Shown in pieces: positions 43,051 through 52,160 of a stretch of DNA of 64,000 nucleotides. The translations under genes and the position numbers were made by a program. Source of the stretch: Terriglobia bacterium (GTDB lineage Bacteria > Pseudomonadota > Alphaproteobacteria > Acetobacterales > Acetobacteraceae); assembly GCA_023511585.1 (NCBI GenBank), contig JAIMBF010000006.1:1-64000 (forward strand), read 5' to 3'. Position 1 is the stretch's first letter, and every line of letters begins with the position of its first letter. The notes below the pieces were generated by a model. It was not told the origin of the DNA. It saw only the letters and a list, made by a program, of their open reading frames with translations, and did not search any database.

Positions 43051-43065
43051 GTTCAACAAGTGTTC
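43051..43065. promoter_or_regulatory. LexA-box-like direct repeat GTTC-N7-GTTC
   Basis: GTTCAACAAGTGTTC matches the alphaproteobacterial LexA operator pattern (GTTC-N7-GTTC). It lies 92 bp upstream of the ketopantoate reductase-like gene in a gap without other genes. About two such matches are expected by chance in 64 kb on both strands, so this is weak. Confidence 0.25.
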
Positions 43066-43175
43066 TCATAATTGGCATTTTTGTGCGCCAGCGCAATGTT
43101 TTTGGACACTTCATCAACATAAAGAGAACTTTAATGACGGTCCCGCAATCAAACAGCGCATGATCGGCCGCGCAT

Positions 43176-44630
43176 CTACCCCGCAGGGGTGGCCTCGTGG
43201 TTGGCCAGGATGCGGGCAATCGTGCCGCTGGTCGAGCGCTCGGCAAGCAAGTCACACAGCACCACGCGCCCGCCGCCGGCGCGGACCACATCTGCACCCA
43301 CCACCTCTTCCAGCCGGTAATCTCCGCCTTTGATCAGCACGTCGGGCAACAGTGCGCGGATCAGCGAAAGGGGCGTATCTTCATCAAAAGCCACGAGGCA
43401 ATCCACGTGCCGGATCGCGGCAAGCACCGCCACGCGATCTTCCAACCGGTTGATCGGGCGCGTGGGGCCTTTCAAACGCCTCACGCTGGCATCGCTGTTG
43501 AGGGCAACGACGAGCCGATCGCATTGGGCGCGTGCGCGGGCGAGCAAGGCAATATGTCCGGCATGCAGAATATCGAAGCAGCCGTTGGTAAACCCCACCG
43601 TGAGGCCTTGCTGCTTCCAGCGGCTCACCATGGCCTGCGCTTCCGCCCAGCTGCGCAGTGCGGGAGGGGAATCGGTATGATCTTGCTCCTCCAGCTCATG
43701 CAGCAGCTCGGCAAGTCCCAGCGTTGCCGTGCCAAGCTTGCTGACCACCACGCCGGCGGCTGCATTGGCGATGCGCATGGCCTGCGGTAACGCAAAACCG
43801 CTGACATGCGCGAGAGCCAACGTGGCGATCACGGTATCGCCGGCGCCGGAAACATCGAAGACTTCGCGCGCGCGGGCAGGCACGCTATGCACGGCACCGT
43901 CGGCTTCCACCAACGTCATTCCTTGCTCGGAACGGGTTACCAGAACGGCGTTTGCCTCCGCCGCACCCAGCACCTTGCGGGCCGCCGCGACAATCTCCGC
44001 CTCCGTCCCCACGGGAAGGTGCGCCGCGGCCGCAAGCTCCTTAAGATTGGGCGTGATGCAAGAGGCACCCCGATAGCGGGAATAATCCTCGCCTTTCGGG
44101 TCGACAAAAACCGAAATGCCTCGCGCCCGCGCCTCTCCGATGGCGGTTTCGATCACCCGTGCGGAAAGGGTGCCTTTGCCGTAGTCGGAGAGAATAATCG
44201 CGCCTGCTTGCGGCATCACGTTCCTTAACGCGGAAAGAAGCGCTTCTTCCTCTTCCGGCGCAAGCGCGGCGTTGCTCTCTTCATCCGCCCGTACCACCTG
44301 TTGGCGTGAGGCAAGAAACCGCATTTTGGAAATGGTCGGGCGATGGCGCGTGGTGACCAAATGCGCGCGAATCCCGGGAATATCGTTCACCAATCGGGAA
44401 AGCGTTCGCCCGGCTTCGTCGTCGCCGATCAAGCCTAAAAGACGCGCCTCTCCGCCTAGGGCGGCGATATTGTGTGCGACGTTGCCGACCCCGCCCAGCA
44501 TGGTTTGCGTGCGGCGCAAGCGCAGCACGGGCACGGGGGCCTCCGGCGAGATTCGCTCCACATCGCCATAGAGATAGCGGTCAAGCATCGCATCGCCGAT
44601 GCAAAGAATTGGAACCGAAGCAAATTGCAT
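43176..44630 (-). CDS. hldE: Bifunctional heptose 7-phosphate kinase/heptose 1-phosphate adenylyltransferase HldE
   Basis: The 484-residue protein fuses two enzymes. The N-terminal ribokinase domain has DRYLYGDVERISPEAPVPVL, MLGGVGNVAHNIAALGG and the catalytic DVSGAGDTVIATLALA. The C-terminal nucleotidyltransferase has VGFTNGCFDILHAGHIALLARAR. It makes ADP-D-glycero-manno-heptose for the LPS core. The ATG at 44628-44630 fits the family; the longer upstream frame overlaps the divergent gene. Other heptose genes (gmhA, gmhB, hldD) are not in the window. Confidence 0.95.
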   Translation of the reverse strand: MQFASVPILCIGDAMLDRYLYGDVERISPEAPVPVLRLRRTQTMLGGVGNVAHNIAALGGEARLLGLIGDDEAGRTLSRLVNDIPGIRAHLVTTRHRPTISKMRFLASRQQVVRADEESNAALAPEEEEALLSALRNVMPQAGAIILSDYGKGTLSARVIETAIGEARARGISVFVDPKGEDYSRYRGASCITPNLKELAAAAHLPVGTEAEIVAAARKVLGAAEANAVLVTRSEQGMTLVEADGAVHSVPARAREVFDVSGAGDTVIATLALAHVSGFALPQAMRIANAAAGVVVSKLGTATLGLAELLHELEEQDHTDSPPALRSWAEAQAMVSRWKQQGLTVGFTNGCFDILHAGHIALLARARAQCDRLVVALNSDASVRRLKGPTRPINRLEDRVAVLAAIRHVDCLVAFDEDTPLSLIRALLPDVLIKGGDYRLEEVVGADVVRAGGGRVVLCDLLAERSTSGTIARILANHEATPAG

Positions 44631-44777
44631 GCGAAGGCCTCGTTGCTTTCCCTCTTCTTGCCAGACGGCCGGGAGTATAGTTGGTTCTTGCTGGTTTTGA
44701 CCTCTTTCTCGTCGTTCGACAAGAACTTGCTGAACGCCGAAACGGGAAAGGGAGAACGGAGCGGGAGCCAAAGGGGC

Positions 44778-45809
44778 ATGACGGAGGCTACAGGGAGCAG
44801 CGCATTCGGCTTTGAGCCCTCGCGGCTTGACGCATTTCTTCGGGAAAAATTGGGGGTGCGCGGAGAGCCTGTGATCGAGCGGATCAGCGGCGGGCAGTCG
44901 AATCCGACCTTTTTCATCACTTACCCGAACCGCCGCCTGGTGCTGCGCAAGCAGCCCGCCGGTCCGATCTTGCCTTCGGCGCACGCGGTGGATCGGGAGT
45001 TCCGCGTGCTCGCCGCCTTGGCCAAGACCGATGTGCCGGTCCCGCCGGTCGTTTTATTCTACCCGGAGCGTGATCTGGTCGGCACGCCCTTTTACCTCAT
45101 GGAGCACGTGGAGGGGCGGGTCTTCCACGACGCGGCTCTTCACGATGCCCCGCGGGCCGAGCGCAAGGCGATGTATTTCGCGATGGCGGAAACCCTTGCC
45201 CGCCTGCATGATGTGGACTGGAAGGCCGTGGGGCTCGAAGGTTTCGGCAAGCCCGGCAACTACTTTGCCCGCCAAATCGCGCGCTGGACGCGGCAATGGG
45301 AATCCATCCGCTTTCGCGAGATTCCGGAGCTTTCGCAGCTCGCCGCCTGGCTTGCTGCGCATATTCCCGAGGACGATGAGACCACCATTTCCCACGGCGA
45401 TTATCGGATGGGCAATCTGCTCTTCCATCCCACCAAGCCGGAGGTGGTTGCCGTGCTGGATTGGGAGCTTTCCACGCTTGGCCATCCCTTGGCGGACCTT
45501 GCGTTCAGTTGCATCGCTTGGCACAGTCGCCCGGAGGAGTACGGCGGGCTGATGGGGCTTGATCTTGCGGAGCTCGACATCCCAACCGAGGCTGAGTATG
45601 TGGAACGCTACGAGGCCACGCGTCGCCACGGCAGCGGCGCACGCCTTCGGCCTTTCCATCTGGCGTTTGCGTTATTCCGGTTTGCCGTGATTTTTGAGGG
45701 CATTGCCGTGCGCGCCCGCATCGGCACCGCGGTCGCGGAAAACGCGGCGGTGGTGGGGGATCTCTCGATAGCGTTTGCACGCCATGCACTTGCAGTGATT
45801 GACGAATAA
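44778..45809 (+). CDS. Aminoglycoside phosphotransferase-like kinase (ACAD10/11 N-domain type)
   Basis: The 343-residue kinase-fold protein has LVLRKQPAGPILPSAHAVDREFRVLAAL, catalytic TISHGDYRMGNLLFHP and the metal-binding VLDWELSTLGHPLADLAFS. This set is typical of the kinase domain of ACAD10/ACAD11-like proteins, which act on hydroxyacyl-CoA. It is therefore more likely a lipid or acyl-CoA kinase than an antibiotic-resistance enzyme. It diverges from hldE over 147 bp. Confidence 0.85.
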   Translation: MTEATGSSAFGFEPSRLDAFLREKLGVRGEPVIERISGGQSNPTFFITYPNRRLVLRKQPAGPILPSAHAVDREFRVLAALAKTDVPVPPVVLFYPERDLVGTPFYLMEHVEGRVFHDAALHDAPRAERKAMYFAMAETLARLHDVDWKAVGLEGFGKPGNYFARQIARWTRQWESIRFREIPELSQLAAWLAAHIPEDDETTISHGDYRMGNLLFHPTKPEVVAVLDWELSTLGHPLADLAFSCIAWHSRPEEYGGLMGLDLAELDIPTEAEYVERYEATRRHGSGARLRPFHLAFALFRFAVIFEGIAVRARIGTAVAENAAVVGDLSIAFARHALAVIDE

Positions 45810-45865
45810 TGTCTTCTGCGTCTTAGGCTTATAGGGCAGAGGTTTACAGGGAGGAGGGTTGAGTG

Positions 45866-46423
45866 ATGCAAACAAGTCTCATGGCCATGGCGCTTTTGGC
45901 CGGGATGATGGTTTGTGGCACGGCAAGCGCGCAAGGGTTCACGTTGAGCAGCCCGGATATTGCCGATGGAGCCACGATCGGCAACGATTTCGTGTTCAAA
46001 GGCTTCGGCTGTTCGGGCAAGAATCTTTCGCCGGCTTTGTCATGGAGCGGGGCGCCCGCGGGGACAAAGAGTTTCGCCCTGACCGTCTATGATCCCGATG
46101 CGCCGACCGGGAGCGGTTGGTGGCATTGGGTCGTCTACGATATTCCGCCGCATGTGACGTCCCTCCCACGTGGGGCCGGGGACCCTCACGGCAAGCATTT
46201 GCCCAAAGGCGCCGTGCAAGGGCGAACGGATTTCGGCACTGTTGGCTACGGCGGACCATGCCCGCCGCCGGGGGATAAGCCGCATCGATACATTTTCACA
46301 ATCTTCGCGTTGGATGTGCCGAAGCTGGATGTGCCGAAGGACGCCACGGCAGCCTTGATCGGCTTTAATCTGCATGCGCATACCTTGGCGAAGGCCTCCT
46401 TCACCGGCCTTTACGGAAGGTAA
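45866..46423 (+). CDS. Exported YbhB/YbcL-type PEBP family protein
   Basis: The 185-residue protein has a signal peptide (MALLAGMMVCGTASAQ) and the bacterial Raf-kinase-inhibitor-like fold. FVFKGFGCSGKNLSPALSWSGAPAGTKSFALTVYDPDAPTGSGWWHWVVYDIP contains the ligand-binding D-x-D-A-P and W-H-W motifs, and YGGPCPPPGDKPHRYIFTIFAL completes it. Function of bacterial members is unknown. Start is the ATG at 45866 after GGAGG; a GTG lies directly before it. Confidence 0.92.
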   Translation: MQTSLMAMALLAGMMVCGTASAQGFTLSSPDIADGATIGNDFVFKGFGCSGKNLSPALSWSGAPAGTKSFALTVYDPDAPTGSGWWHWVVYDIPPHVTSLPRGAGDPHGKHLPKGAVQGRTDFGTVGYGGPCPPPGDKPHRYIFTIFALDVPKLDVPKDATAALIGFNLHAHTLAKASFTGLYGR

Positions 46424-46439
46424 ATCGAGCACACACTGA

Positions 46440-46484
46440 CCGACGGGCGGAAAAGGGAAACCATGACCTTCTTCCGTCCCTCGG
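46440..46484. terminator. Terminator-like hairpin between convergent genes
   Basis: CCGACGGGCGGAA (46440-46452) pairs with TTCCGTCCCTCGG (46472-46484) with one mismatch and one G-T pair; AAGG/CCTT inside the loop could extend it. It sits between the ends of the PEBP gene and the convergent DUF72 gene. No long T run follows. Confidence 0.45.
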
Positions 46485-46488
46485 CGTT

Positions 46489-47244
46489 TCATGCGCTCAA
46501 GACGCGTTGCTGAAGCACCAGCGCGTTGGGAATAGCCGCGCCGGCGGCCGTGTTATCAAAAATGCACCACGTAGGGCGGCCGGTCTTCCCGGCAAGACGG
46601 ATCCGTTCTGCCCACGCATCGAGCTGGTCAGCCGAATACTCCGAATAATACATGCGCGGCGAACCGTGCAGCCGGAAGTAATAAAGCCCGCTCCACCCGC
46701 CCGGCTCGGCGCCCATATCGACGATCGGCGGGTCTGCCGTTACGCGAGCAATGTGAAATTTTTTCAGGATATCATCCGCAGGCGTTGTAAACCAGCTTGG
46801 ATGACGCGCCTCGCAAGCAACGCCGCTATCAAAACGATCCCGAAGCGCTGCAAAAAATGCGCTGACACGTTGCGCTTGAAATGAAAAGCTCGGCGGAAGC
46901 TGAAACAGCAGCACGCTAAGCTTTTCGCCAAGCCCCGCGGCCTCCGCCAGAAATGCATCCAGCACCGCGTCTGCTTGTACCATGCGAAGGCTGTGGGTGA
47001 TTTCTTTCGGCGCTTTCACGGAGAATGCGAAATCCTCCGGTACCGAAGCCGCCCACCGCTCATAAGTTGCGCGCTTGTGCGCACGATAGAAGGAAGAGTT
47101 GATTTCAACCGCACGAAAGCGTTTGGAGTAGCGCACAAGATGGGTCCCGAAATTCGGAAATAACCCCGCATAGTGCTTGGGGATTGTCCATCCCGCACAG
47201 CCGATGCGAAAATCATAAGCCTTCGCCTCGTTCCGGGTATCCAT
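46489..47244 (-). CDS. DUF72 family protein
   Basis: The 251-residue TIM-barrel-like protein has the DUF72 marks RIGCAGWTIPKHYAG, AVEINSSFYRAHKRATYERWAASVPEDFAFSVKAPKEITH, LLFQLPPSFSF and YFRLHGSPRMYYSEYS. Function is unknown in the family. It starts two bases after the stop of a livM gene and so is probably the last gene of that transporter operon. The ATG at 47242-47244 is used; the upstream extension overlaps livM. Confidence 0.9.
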   Translation of the reverse strand: MDTRNEAKAYDFRIGCAGWTIPKHYAGLFPNFGTHLVRYSKRFRAVEINSSFYRAHKRATYERWAASVPEDFAFSVKAPKEITHSLRMVQADAVLDAFLAEAAGLGEKLSVLLFQLPPSFSFQAQRVSAFFAALRDRFDSGVACEARHPSWFTTPADDILKKFHIARVTADPPIVDMGAEPGGWSGLYYFRLHGSPRMYYSEYSADQLDAWAERIRLAGKTGRPTWCIFDNTAAGAAIPNALVLQQRVLSA

Positions 47245-47246
47245 CT

Positions 47247-48356
47247 TCAGCGCGTTTGGGAATAAAGGCCTCGTGCGCGCAAGCTTCCGACAATTCCCGC
47301 CGGAAAATACATCACCACAAGCATAAACAAAAATCCGAGCCAAAGCAGCCATCGATCCGGCTGGAAGACCGCGGAAAGCAAAGGAAAGGGCGCGGTGAGT
47401 TCGGCAAGAAATTGTAGCGCCGGCTCGAGATAATATTGCGCGAGCACCATCAGCGCGGCACCGATGGCAGGGCCGTAGAGCGTTCCCATGCCGCCGATGA
47501 CGACCATCAGCAAAATGTCGATCATAATAGAAAAGGAAAGGGTGGTTGCCGGACCATTGTAGCGCAGAAGCAAAGCCATCAACGTGCCCGCGATTGCCGC
47601 CATGGCCGCAGCAATCGCACTGGCAAGGCTGCGATAGACAACAACGCGGTAGCCCAAAGCCTCCGCTCGGAATTCGTTTTCGCGGATCGCACGCAATACC
47701 CGTCCAAACGGCGAGTTCACCAGCCGCAGGAGTAACAAAAACAGCACCAAGGATACGACGAAGATCAAATAATACGTGTTGAGGCGGCCGTCGATCCGCA
47801 CGCCCAAGACCGGTTCCGTGAAAGGGTGAAAACTCGGCGAAAGCAGGGGCGGAACGGAAAACGTTAGGCCGTCTTCGCCGCCTGTGATGTCATGCAATTG
47901 GCTGGCGAGCACCTGGCCGACACTCGCCACCGCGAGCGTGATCATCGAAAAGAATATTGCGCGCACACGCAGGCTCAGGAGCGCAATGCCGATACCGAGC
48001 AACGCCGCAAAGCCGATTCCGGCGGCACTGCCTACGAAAAGCGCGCTCCAGCTCGGCCCGCTGCCCGCAAGGGCTATGGCAACGCCGTAGGCGCCAAGAC
48101 CGAAGAAAAGCGTGTGGGCGAACGAGACAATGCCGGTATATCCGAGCAGAAGATCATAGCTTGCCGCAAGCACCACAAAAATGGCAACACGTGCGGCGGT
48201 TGCAACCGCGCGGGTTCCGGCGAACAGCAGCGGCGCAAATGCGAGCACAAAGACAAGCACGGCCATAAGAAACGACGCCACAGGATGGCCGGGCGTATCT
48301 CCGGAAAGCAAACGCAGGCCGAAAGATCGCCGAGAGGGCGGGGAGAAAGAATGCAT
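47247..48356 (-). CDS. Branched-chain amino acid-type ABC permease (LivM-like), system 2
   Basis: The 369-residue permease has YDLLLGYTGIVSFAHTLFFGLGAYGVA, the RENEFRAEALGYRVVVYR loop and VVIGGMGTLYGPAIGAALMVL, with about nine membrane segments. It pairs with the LivH-like protein encoded seven bases upstream. The N-terminal 25 residues before the first helix are poorly conserved. DUF72 follows closely. Confidence 0.92.
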   Translation of the reverse strand: MHSFSPPSRRSFGLRLLSGDTPGHPVASFLMAVLVFVLAFAPLLFAGTRAVATAARVAIFVVLAASYDLLLGYTGIVSFAHTLFFGLGAYGVAIALAGSGPSWSALFVGSAAGIGFAALLGIGIALLSLRVRAIFFSMITLAVASVGQVLASQLHDITGGEDGLTFSVPPLLSPSFHPFTEPVLGVRIDGRLNTYYLIFVVSLVLFLLLLRLVNSPFGRVLRAIRENEFRAEALGYRVVVYRSLASAIAAAMAAIAGTLMALLLRYNGPATTLSFSIMIDILLMVVIGGMGTLYGPAIGAALMVLAQYYLEPALQFLAELTAPFPLLSAVFQPDRWLLWLGFLFMLVVMYFPAGIVGSLRARGLYSQTR

Positions 48357-48363
48357 GATCGCG

Positions 48364-49341
48364 TTATCTCCCGCCCGCGGCCAGCAGGCCGCGTGGTCGC
48401 CAAAGGAGTATCGCGGCCATCAGCAGAATGTTGGAAAGCAACGCTAGTTTCGGCGCTAAAAACCCAACATAGTTGGTCACCAGCCCAACCAATAAAGCGC
48501 CAAGAAAACTGCCGCCGACGGAACCAAGCCCGCCGATGATCACCACTATGAAAATCAAAACGGTTAAATCGCTCCCGAGACTAGCGGTAACGGTGGCGGC
48601 GTAGGTTGCCCACATGGCCCCGCCAACTCCCGCAAGCGCAGCACCGGCCACGAAAACTCCCGCAAAGAGCGGTCGAATCCGATAGCCGAGAGCCTCCACC
48701 ATTTCACGATTTTCAACACCCGCCCGAACAATAATGCCGATACGGGTGTGCGCCAAAATACCTTGCAAGAGCAGAAACACAAACAGGCCGAAAAGAGCGG
48801 CAACCACGCGATATTTCTCAATCGCGGCTCCCGCGATAAGAAAACTTCCGCGTAACCCCGCCGGCTTGAGCACAGGAATGGCATCCGGCCCCCATATGAC
48901 AATCGCTAATTGTTCCGCTACGATCAGCGCGCCGGTGGTCAGCAATATCTGCCGCAAATGGGCGCCATAGACGCGCCCGATGGCGACGCGCTCAAAGCCG
49001 AACCCCAGAGCACCGCTCAGTAAAGCGGCTGCCAATGCGGCAAGGGCAAGGATAAGAAGATTCTCTTCCCAGCGGTCGGAAGCAACGAGCTGCGGGAACC
49101 TGGCAAATACGGTTCCGGCCGCGAAAGCCCCGAAAGTGATGAACGCGCCATGCGCGAAATTCAGCACATCCATAAGCCCGAAAATCAGGGTTAACCCCGC
49201 TACCATCAGAAACAGCATCATTCCCATGGCAAGGCCGGCGGCGCTCAGCGTCAGCCAATCCGTAAATGGCATGGCGGCAAAGCCGAGTGCTGCAATCAGC
49301 AGCACAAGCAGTACGGGAAGGGTGCGCTCGCTCGGTTTCAT
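48364..49341 (-). CDS. Branched-chain amino acid-type ABC permease (LivH-like), system 2
   Basis: The 325-residue permease has GLTLIFGLMDVLNFAHGAFITFGAFAA near the N-terminus, the VENREMVEALGYRIRPLFAGVF loop and VIIGGLGSVGGSFLGALLVGLV. About eight to nine membrane segments are visible. Its ATG overlaps the livF stop as ATGA, so it belongs to the same operon. Confidence 0.92.
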   Translation of the reverse strand: MKPSERTLPVLLVLLIAALGFAAMPFTDWLTLSAAGLAMGMMLFLMVAGLTLIFGLMDVLNFAHGAFITFGAFAAGTVFARFPQLVASDRWEENLLILALAALAAALLSGALGFGFERVAIGRVYGAHLRQILLTTGALIVAEQLAIVIWGPDAIPVLKPAGLRGSFLIAGAAIEKYRVVAALFGLFVFLLLQGILAHTRIGIIVRAGVENREMVEALGYRIRPLFAGVFVAGAALAGVGGAMWATYAATVTASLGSDLTVLIFIVVIIGGLGSVGGSFLGALLVGLVTNYVGFLAPKLALLSNILLMAAILLWRPRGLLAAGGR

Positions 49342-50066
49342 TGATGGCTGGCAAGGCTCAGGCCAAGCAGTCGCGTTTGCAAAGCTTCATCCTGCGCAAG
49401 CGCGGCCATGGAACTGACATGCACGATGCGGCCGTCTTCCATCACTGCGGCATCATCGCCGAGGGTTGCGGCCATGGCAAAATTTTGTTCCACCAACAAG
49501 ATGGTAGCTCCCCCTTCTTTCAAACGCAAAAATGCATCAAGCAGTACGTCGACCATAGCCGGAGCCAAGCCTTTTGTCGGTTCATCAACAACAAAAAGCC
49601 GGCGCGGAAGCATCATGGCACGCGCTATCGCAAGTATCTGCTTCTGCCCGCCGGAGAGCGTACCGGCAGGAAGGTTCCATTTTTCGCGTAACAGGGGAAA
49701 CGACGCGAGCACTTCTTCCAGACGAGAATTGCGAAATCCTTTGGGGCCGGTTCCCAAAAGCAGGTTTTCGCGCACCGAGAGGCCGGAGAAAATGCCCATA
49801 TTTTCCGGCACGTAAGCGATCCCAAGCCGGGCAATTGCCGGCGGATCCAAAGTATTCAGCCGATGCTGATCAAAGGATATCTCTCCTGCGCTCGCATGCC
49901 AAAGGCCGAGAATGGTTCGGAGCGTTGTTGTTTTGCCGGCGCCGTTACGGCCGAGCAATACACTCACGCGTTGCGCATACACTTCCAAATCCACGCCTTG
50001 AAGAATATGGTACCGGCCGATATGCGTGTGCACACCCTTCAGTACCAGCAAAGGTTGCTCAGTCAT
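49338..50066 (-). CDS. Branched-chain amino acid-type ABC ATPase (LivF-like), system 2
   Basis: The 242-residue ATPase has Walker A GRNGAGKTTTLRTILGL, IAYVPENMGIFSGLSVRENLLLG, signature GTLSGGQKQILAIARAM and Walker B LFVVDEPTKGLAP. It overlaps livG at its start and livH at its end by four bases each. Confidence 0.93.
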   Translation of the reverse strand: MTEQPLLVLKGVHTHIGRYHILQGVDLEVYAQRVSVLLGRNGAGKTTTLRTILGLWHASAGEISFDQHRLNTLDPPAIARLGIAYVPENMGIFSGLSVRENLLLGTGPKGFRNSRLEEVLASFPLLREKWNLPAGTLSGGQKQILAIARAMMLPRRLFVVDEPTKGLAPAMVDVLLDAFLRLKEGGATILLVEQNFAMAATLGDDAAVMEDGRIVHVSSMAALAQDEALQTRLLGLSLASHQ

Positions 50067-50896
50067 GATAAGGCGCTGCGACCAAGATAAGCTTCTCTCA
50101 CAATCGGAAGGTTCACCACCGAAGCAGGATCACCTTCGGCGACAAGGCGGCCCTGATGCAGCACGACAATGCGATCCGCCAAACGCCGCACGACGTCCAT
50201 TTTGTGCTCGACAAGCAGGATCGTATGCTGCCGTTCCGCTTTGATCGCCTCGATCAAATCCAGCAGCACCGGCACCTCATCCACGCTCATGCCGGCGGTG
50301 GGTTCGTCGAACATGAAGATACGCGGTTGCATCGCCAGCAAAATCGCCACTTCCAATTTGCGCTGATCGCCATGGCTCAGCGCCGCGGCCGCAATATTTG
50401 CGCGGTTCTCAAGATGCACGCGGCCAAGAACGGCAAATGCCTGCTCGAGAATCTCGGTTGCATCATCGGCGAGCCGAAGCAGGGAAAATCCCGGTTTGCT
50501 TCGCGCCTGTATGGCAAGACGAACGTTTTCCAAAACGCTGAGGTTCGGAAAGAGGTTCGTAAGCTGAAAAGCCCGGCCTATACCCCGCCGCGCGCGGGCG
50601 GAGGGCGGCAGATGCGTAATGCGCTCTCCGTTCAGCCATACCTCGCCCGAACTTGCGCGCAATTGGCCGGAAATTAAATTAAAGTAGGTGGTTTTTCCCG
50701 CTCCGTTCGGCCCGACGATGGCCGTCAACGTTCCTGGCGGGAAACGACAGGAGACCCCATCAACCGCAGCATGGCCGCCGAAGCGGATGGAAAGCCCATC
50801 GGTTGCCAGCAGGGCAGGGGCATTACGTTCGGCCGATGCCGCTAGGCCGGAACGGGCCTTCTCAGATTTTGCCGAAGCGAAAATCCTATCGCCCAT
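50063..50896 (-). CDS. Branched-chain amino acid-type ABC ATPase (LivG-like), system 2
   Basis: The 277-residue ATPase has about 25 extra N-terminal residues, then Walker A GPNGAGKTTYFNLISG, GRAFQLTNLFPNLSVLENVRLA, the LivG-type signature AAALSHGDQRKLEVAILLA and Walker B IFMFDEPTAGMS. It overlaps the end of the binding-protein gene by 11 bases, so the operon runs binding protein, LivG, LivF, LivH, LivM, DUF72. Confidence 0.92.
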   Translation of the reverse strand: MGDRIFASAKSEKARSGLAASAERNAPALLATDGLSIRFGGHAAVDGVSCRFPPGTLTAIVGPNGAGKTTYFNLISGQLRASSGEVWLNGERITHLPPSARARRGIGRAFQLTNLFPNLSVLENVRLAIQARSKPGFSLLRLADDATEILEQAFAVLGRVHLENRANIAAAALSHGDQRKLEVAILLAMQPRIFMFDEPTAGMSVDEVPVLLDLIEAIKAERQHTILLVEHKMDVVRRLADRIVVLHQGRLVAEGDPASVVNLPIVREAYLGRSALS

Positions 50897-52079
50897 TCAG
50901 AACCGGCACGTTCATTTCTTGCGGCGTGATTTCCCGTGTCAGCTCCGGTATCGCCCACGGCACCTTAGGATCAACCTTGATACGGAATGCGTACATCGAT
51001 TGCATTGCCTGGTGATCCTGCGGGCGGAATGTCATCATCCCCTTCGGGGTTTGAAAAGACATGCCTTCCATGGTTTTCAGCAAGGTTTCCGTATCCGTGA
51101 CACCGTGGGTCTTCTCGAGCGCGGTTACGATTGCCATCGCTGCAGACATGCCGCCGCAAGTGAAAAAATCGGGGGGTTGGTGAAAGCGCTTCTCATGTTC
51201 GTTCACGAGCCATGCATTCACCGGATTTTTCGGGATATCATAGTAGTAATAGGTCGCGCCCTCCATACCCGGAAAAGCTTTATACGCGACAAGCGCGGGC
51301 AAGATATTGCCGCCGGTCGATATTTCTATCCCGTATCGCTCGGGCGCAAGCGCTTTTAAGGCAGAAAGAGGATCCGCCCCGCCGGCCCATATCACCCAAA
51401 TTATTCGCCGACCTTGTTGTTTGGATAGCGCATCAAAAAGACGCTGCGCAGGCGCAGTAAAATCGGTTGTGTTCGGCGGGGCATATTCTTCATGCACAAG
51501 CTTGGCGCCGGTCGTTTCCAGCGCGCGCTTAAACGCCGCCACGCCGTCACGGCCAAAGGCGTAATCCTGCGCCAAGGTACCCACAACCACGCCCGGCTTG
51601 CCAATCGCAAGCGCATTGGAAATTGCATCTTGAGAAGAATTGCGGGCGGTGCGGAAAATGTAGCGATTCCATTTGGATCCGGTAATAGAATCGGCAACCG
51701 CCGGTTCCACGATCAGAATTTTTTTGAAGTCTTGCGCCACGGGCAGCATTGCCAGCGCAACCGCCGAGCTCGTTCCGCCAACGGCAATATCGGCATTCTC
51801 ATCGCCGAAGGCTTCGGCCAGAAGATTGCGCCCGACATCGGGCTTGGTTTGACTGTCTTTTTGAATAATCTCAAGTTTGCGCCCAGCGACACTCATGCTG
51901 CCGTGTGTTGCATACTCAAGCCCGAGTGCAAACCCGGTTTCCATCTGCTTGGCGTAGGATTCTAACGGCCCGGTTCGGTCTTCAATCACGGCAATCCGGA
52001 TCGGCGCATTCGTTTGCGCAAATGCCGCCGGGGCGATCGCGACAAGCACAAGACCGAGAAGCCAAAAGCACCGTTGCAT
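50886..52079 (-). CDS. Branched-chain amino acid-type ABC substrate-binding protein, system 2
   Basis: The 397-residue protein has a signal peptide (CFWLLGLVLVAIAPAAFAQ) and the LivJ-like fold: IRIAVIEDRTGPLESYAKQMETGFALGLEYA, VGGTSSAVALAMLPVAQDFKKILIVEP and FRTARNSSQDAISNALAIG. The first lobe motif is less like amino-acid binders than in system 1, so the ligand may differ. The ATG at 52077-52079 is used because the signal peptide starts there. Confidence 0.9.
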   Translation of the reverse strand: MQRCFWLLGLVLVAIAPAAFAQTNAPIRIAVIEDRTGPLESYAKQMETGFALGLEYATHGSMSVAGRKLEIIQKDSQTKPDVGRNLLAEAFGDENADIAVGGTSSAVALAMLPVAQDFKKILIVEPAVADSITGSKWNRYIFRTARNSSQDAISNALAIGKPGVVVGTLAQDYAFGRDGVAAFKRALETTGAKLVHEEYAPPNTTDFTAPAQRLFDALSKQQGRRIIWVIWAGGADPLSALKALAPERYGIEISTGGNILPALVAYKAFPGMEGATYYYYDIPKNPVNAWLVNEHEKRFHQPPDFFTCGGMSAAMAIVTALEKTHGVTDTETLLKTMEGMSFQTPKGMMTFRPQDHQAMQSMYAFRIKVDPKVPWAIPELTREITPQEMNVPVLNGR

Positions 52080-52160
52080 GGACGAACTCCGTAAAAATTT
52101 CGTTCTTATTCGTCGCGGCGGAGCGCAAAACCGAGGCAAACCGCGCTCGAGATACTCCTT

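Noticed and set aside
41994-43163. 389-codon plus-strand frame opposite the ketopantoate reductase-like gene
   Set aside because: Antisense shadow rich in Arg, His and Gly without domain structure.
44778-45809. Antibiotic-resistance phosphotransferase
   Set aside because: The HGDYRMGNLLFHP and DWELSTLGHPLADLA motifs are those of ACAD10/11-type kinases, not of aminoglycoside-resistance enzymes.
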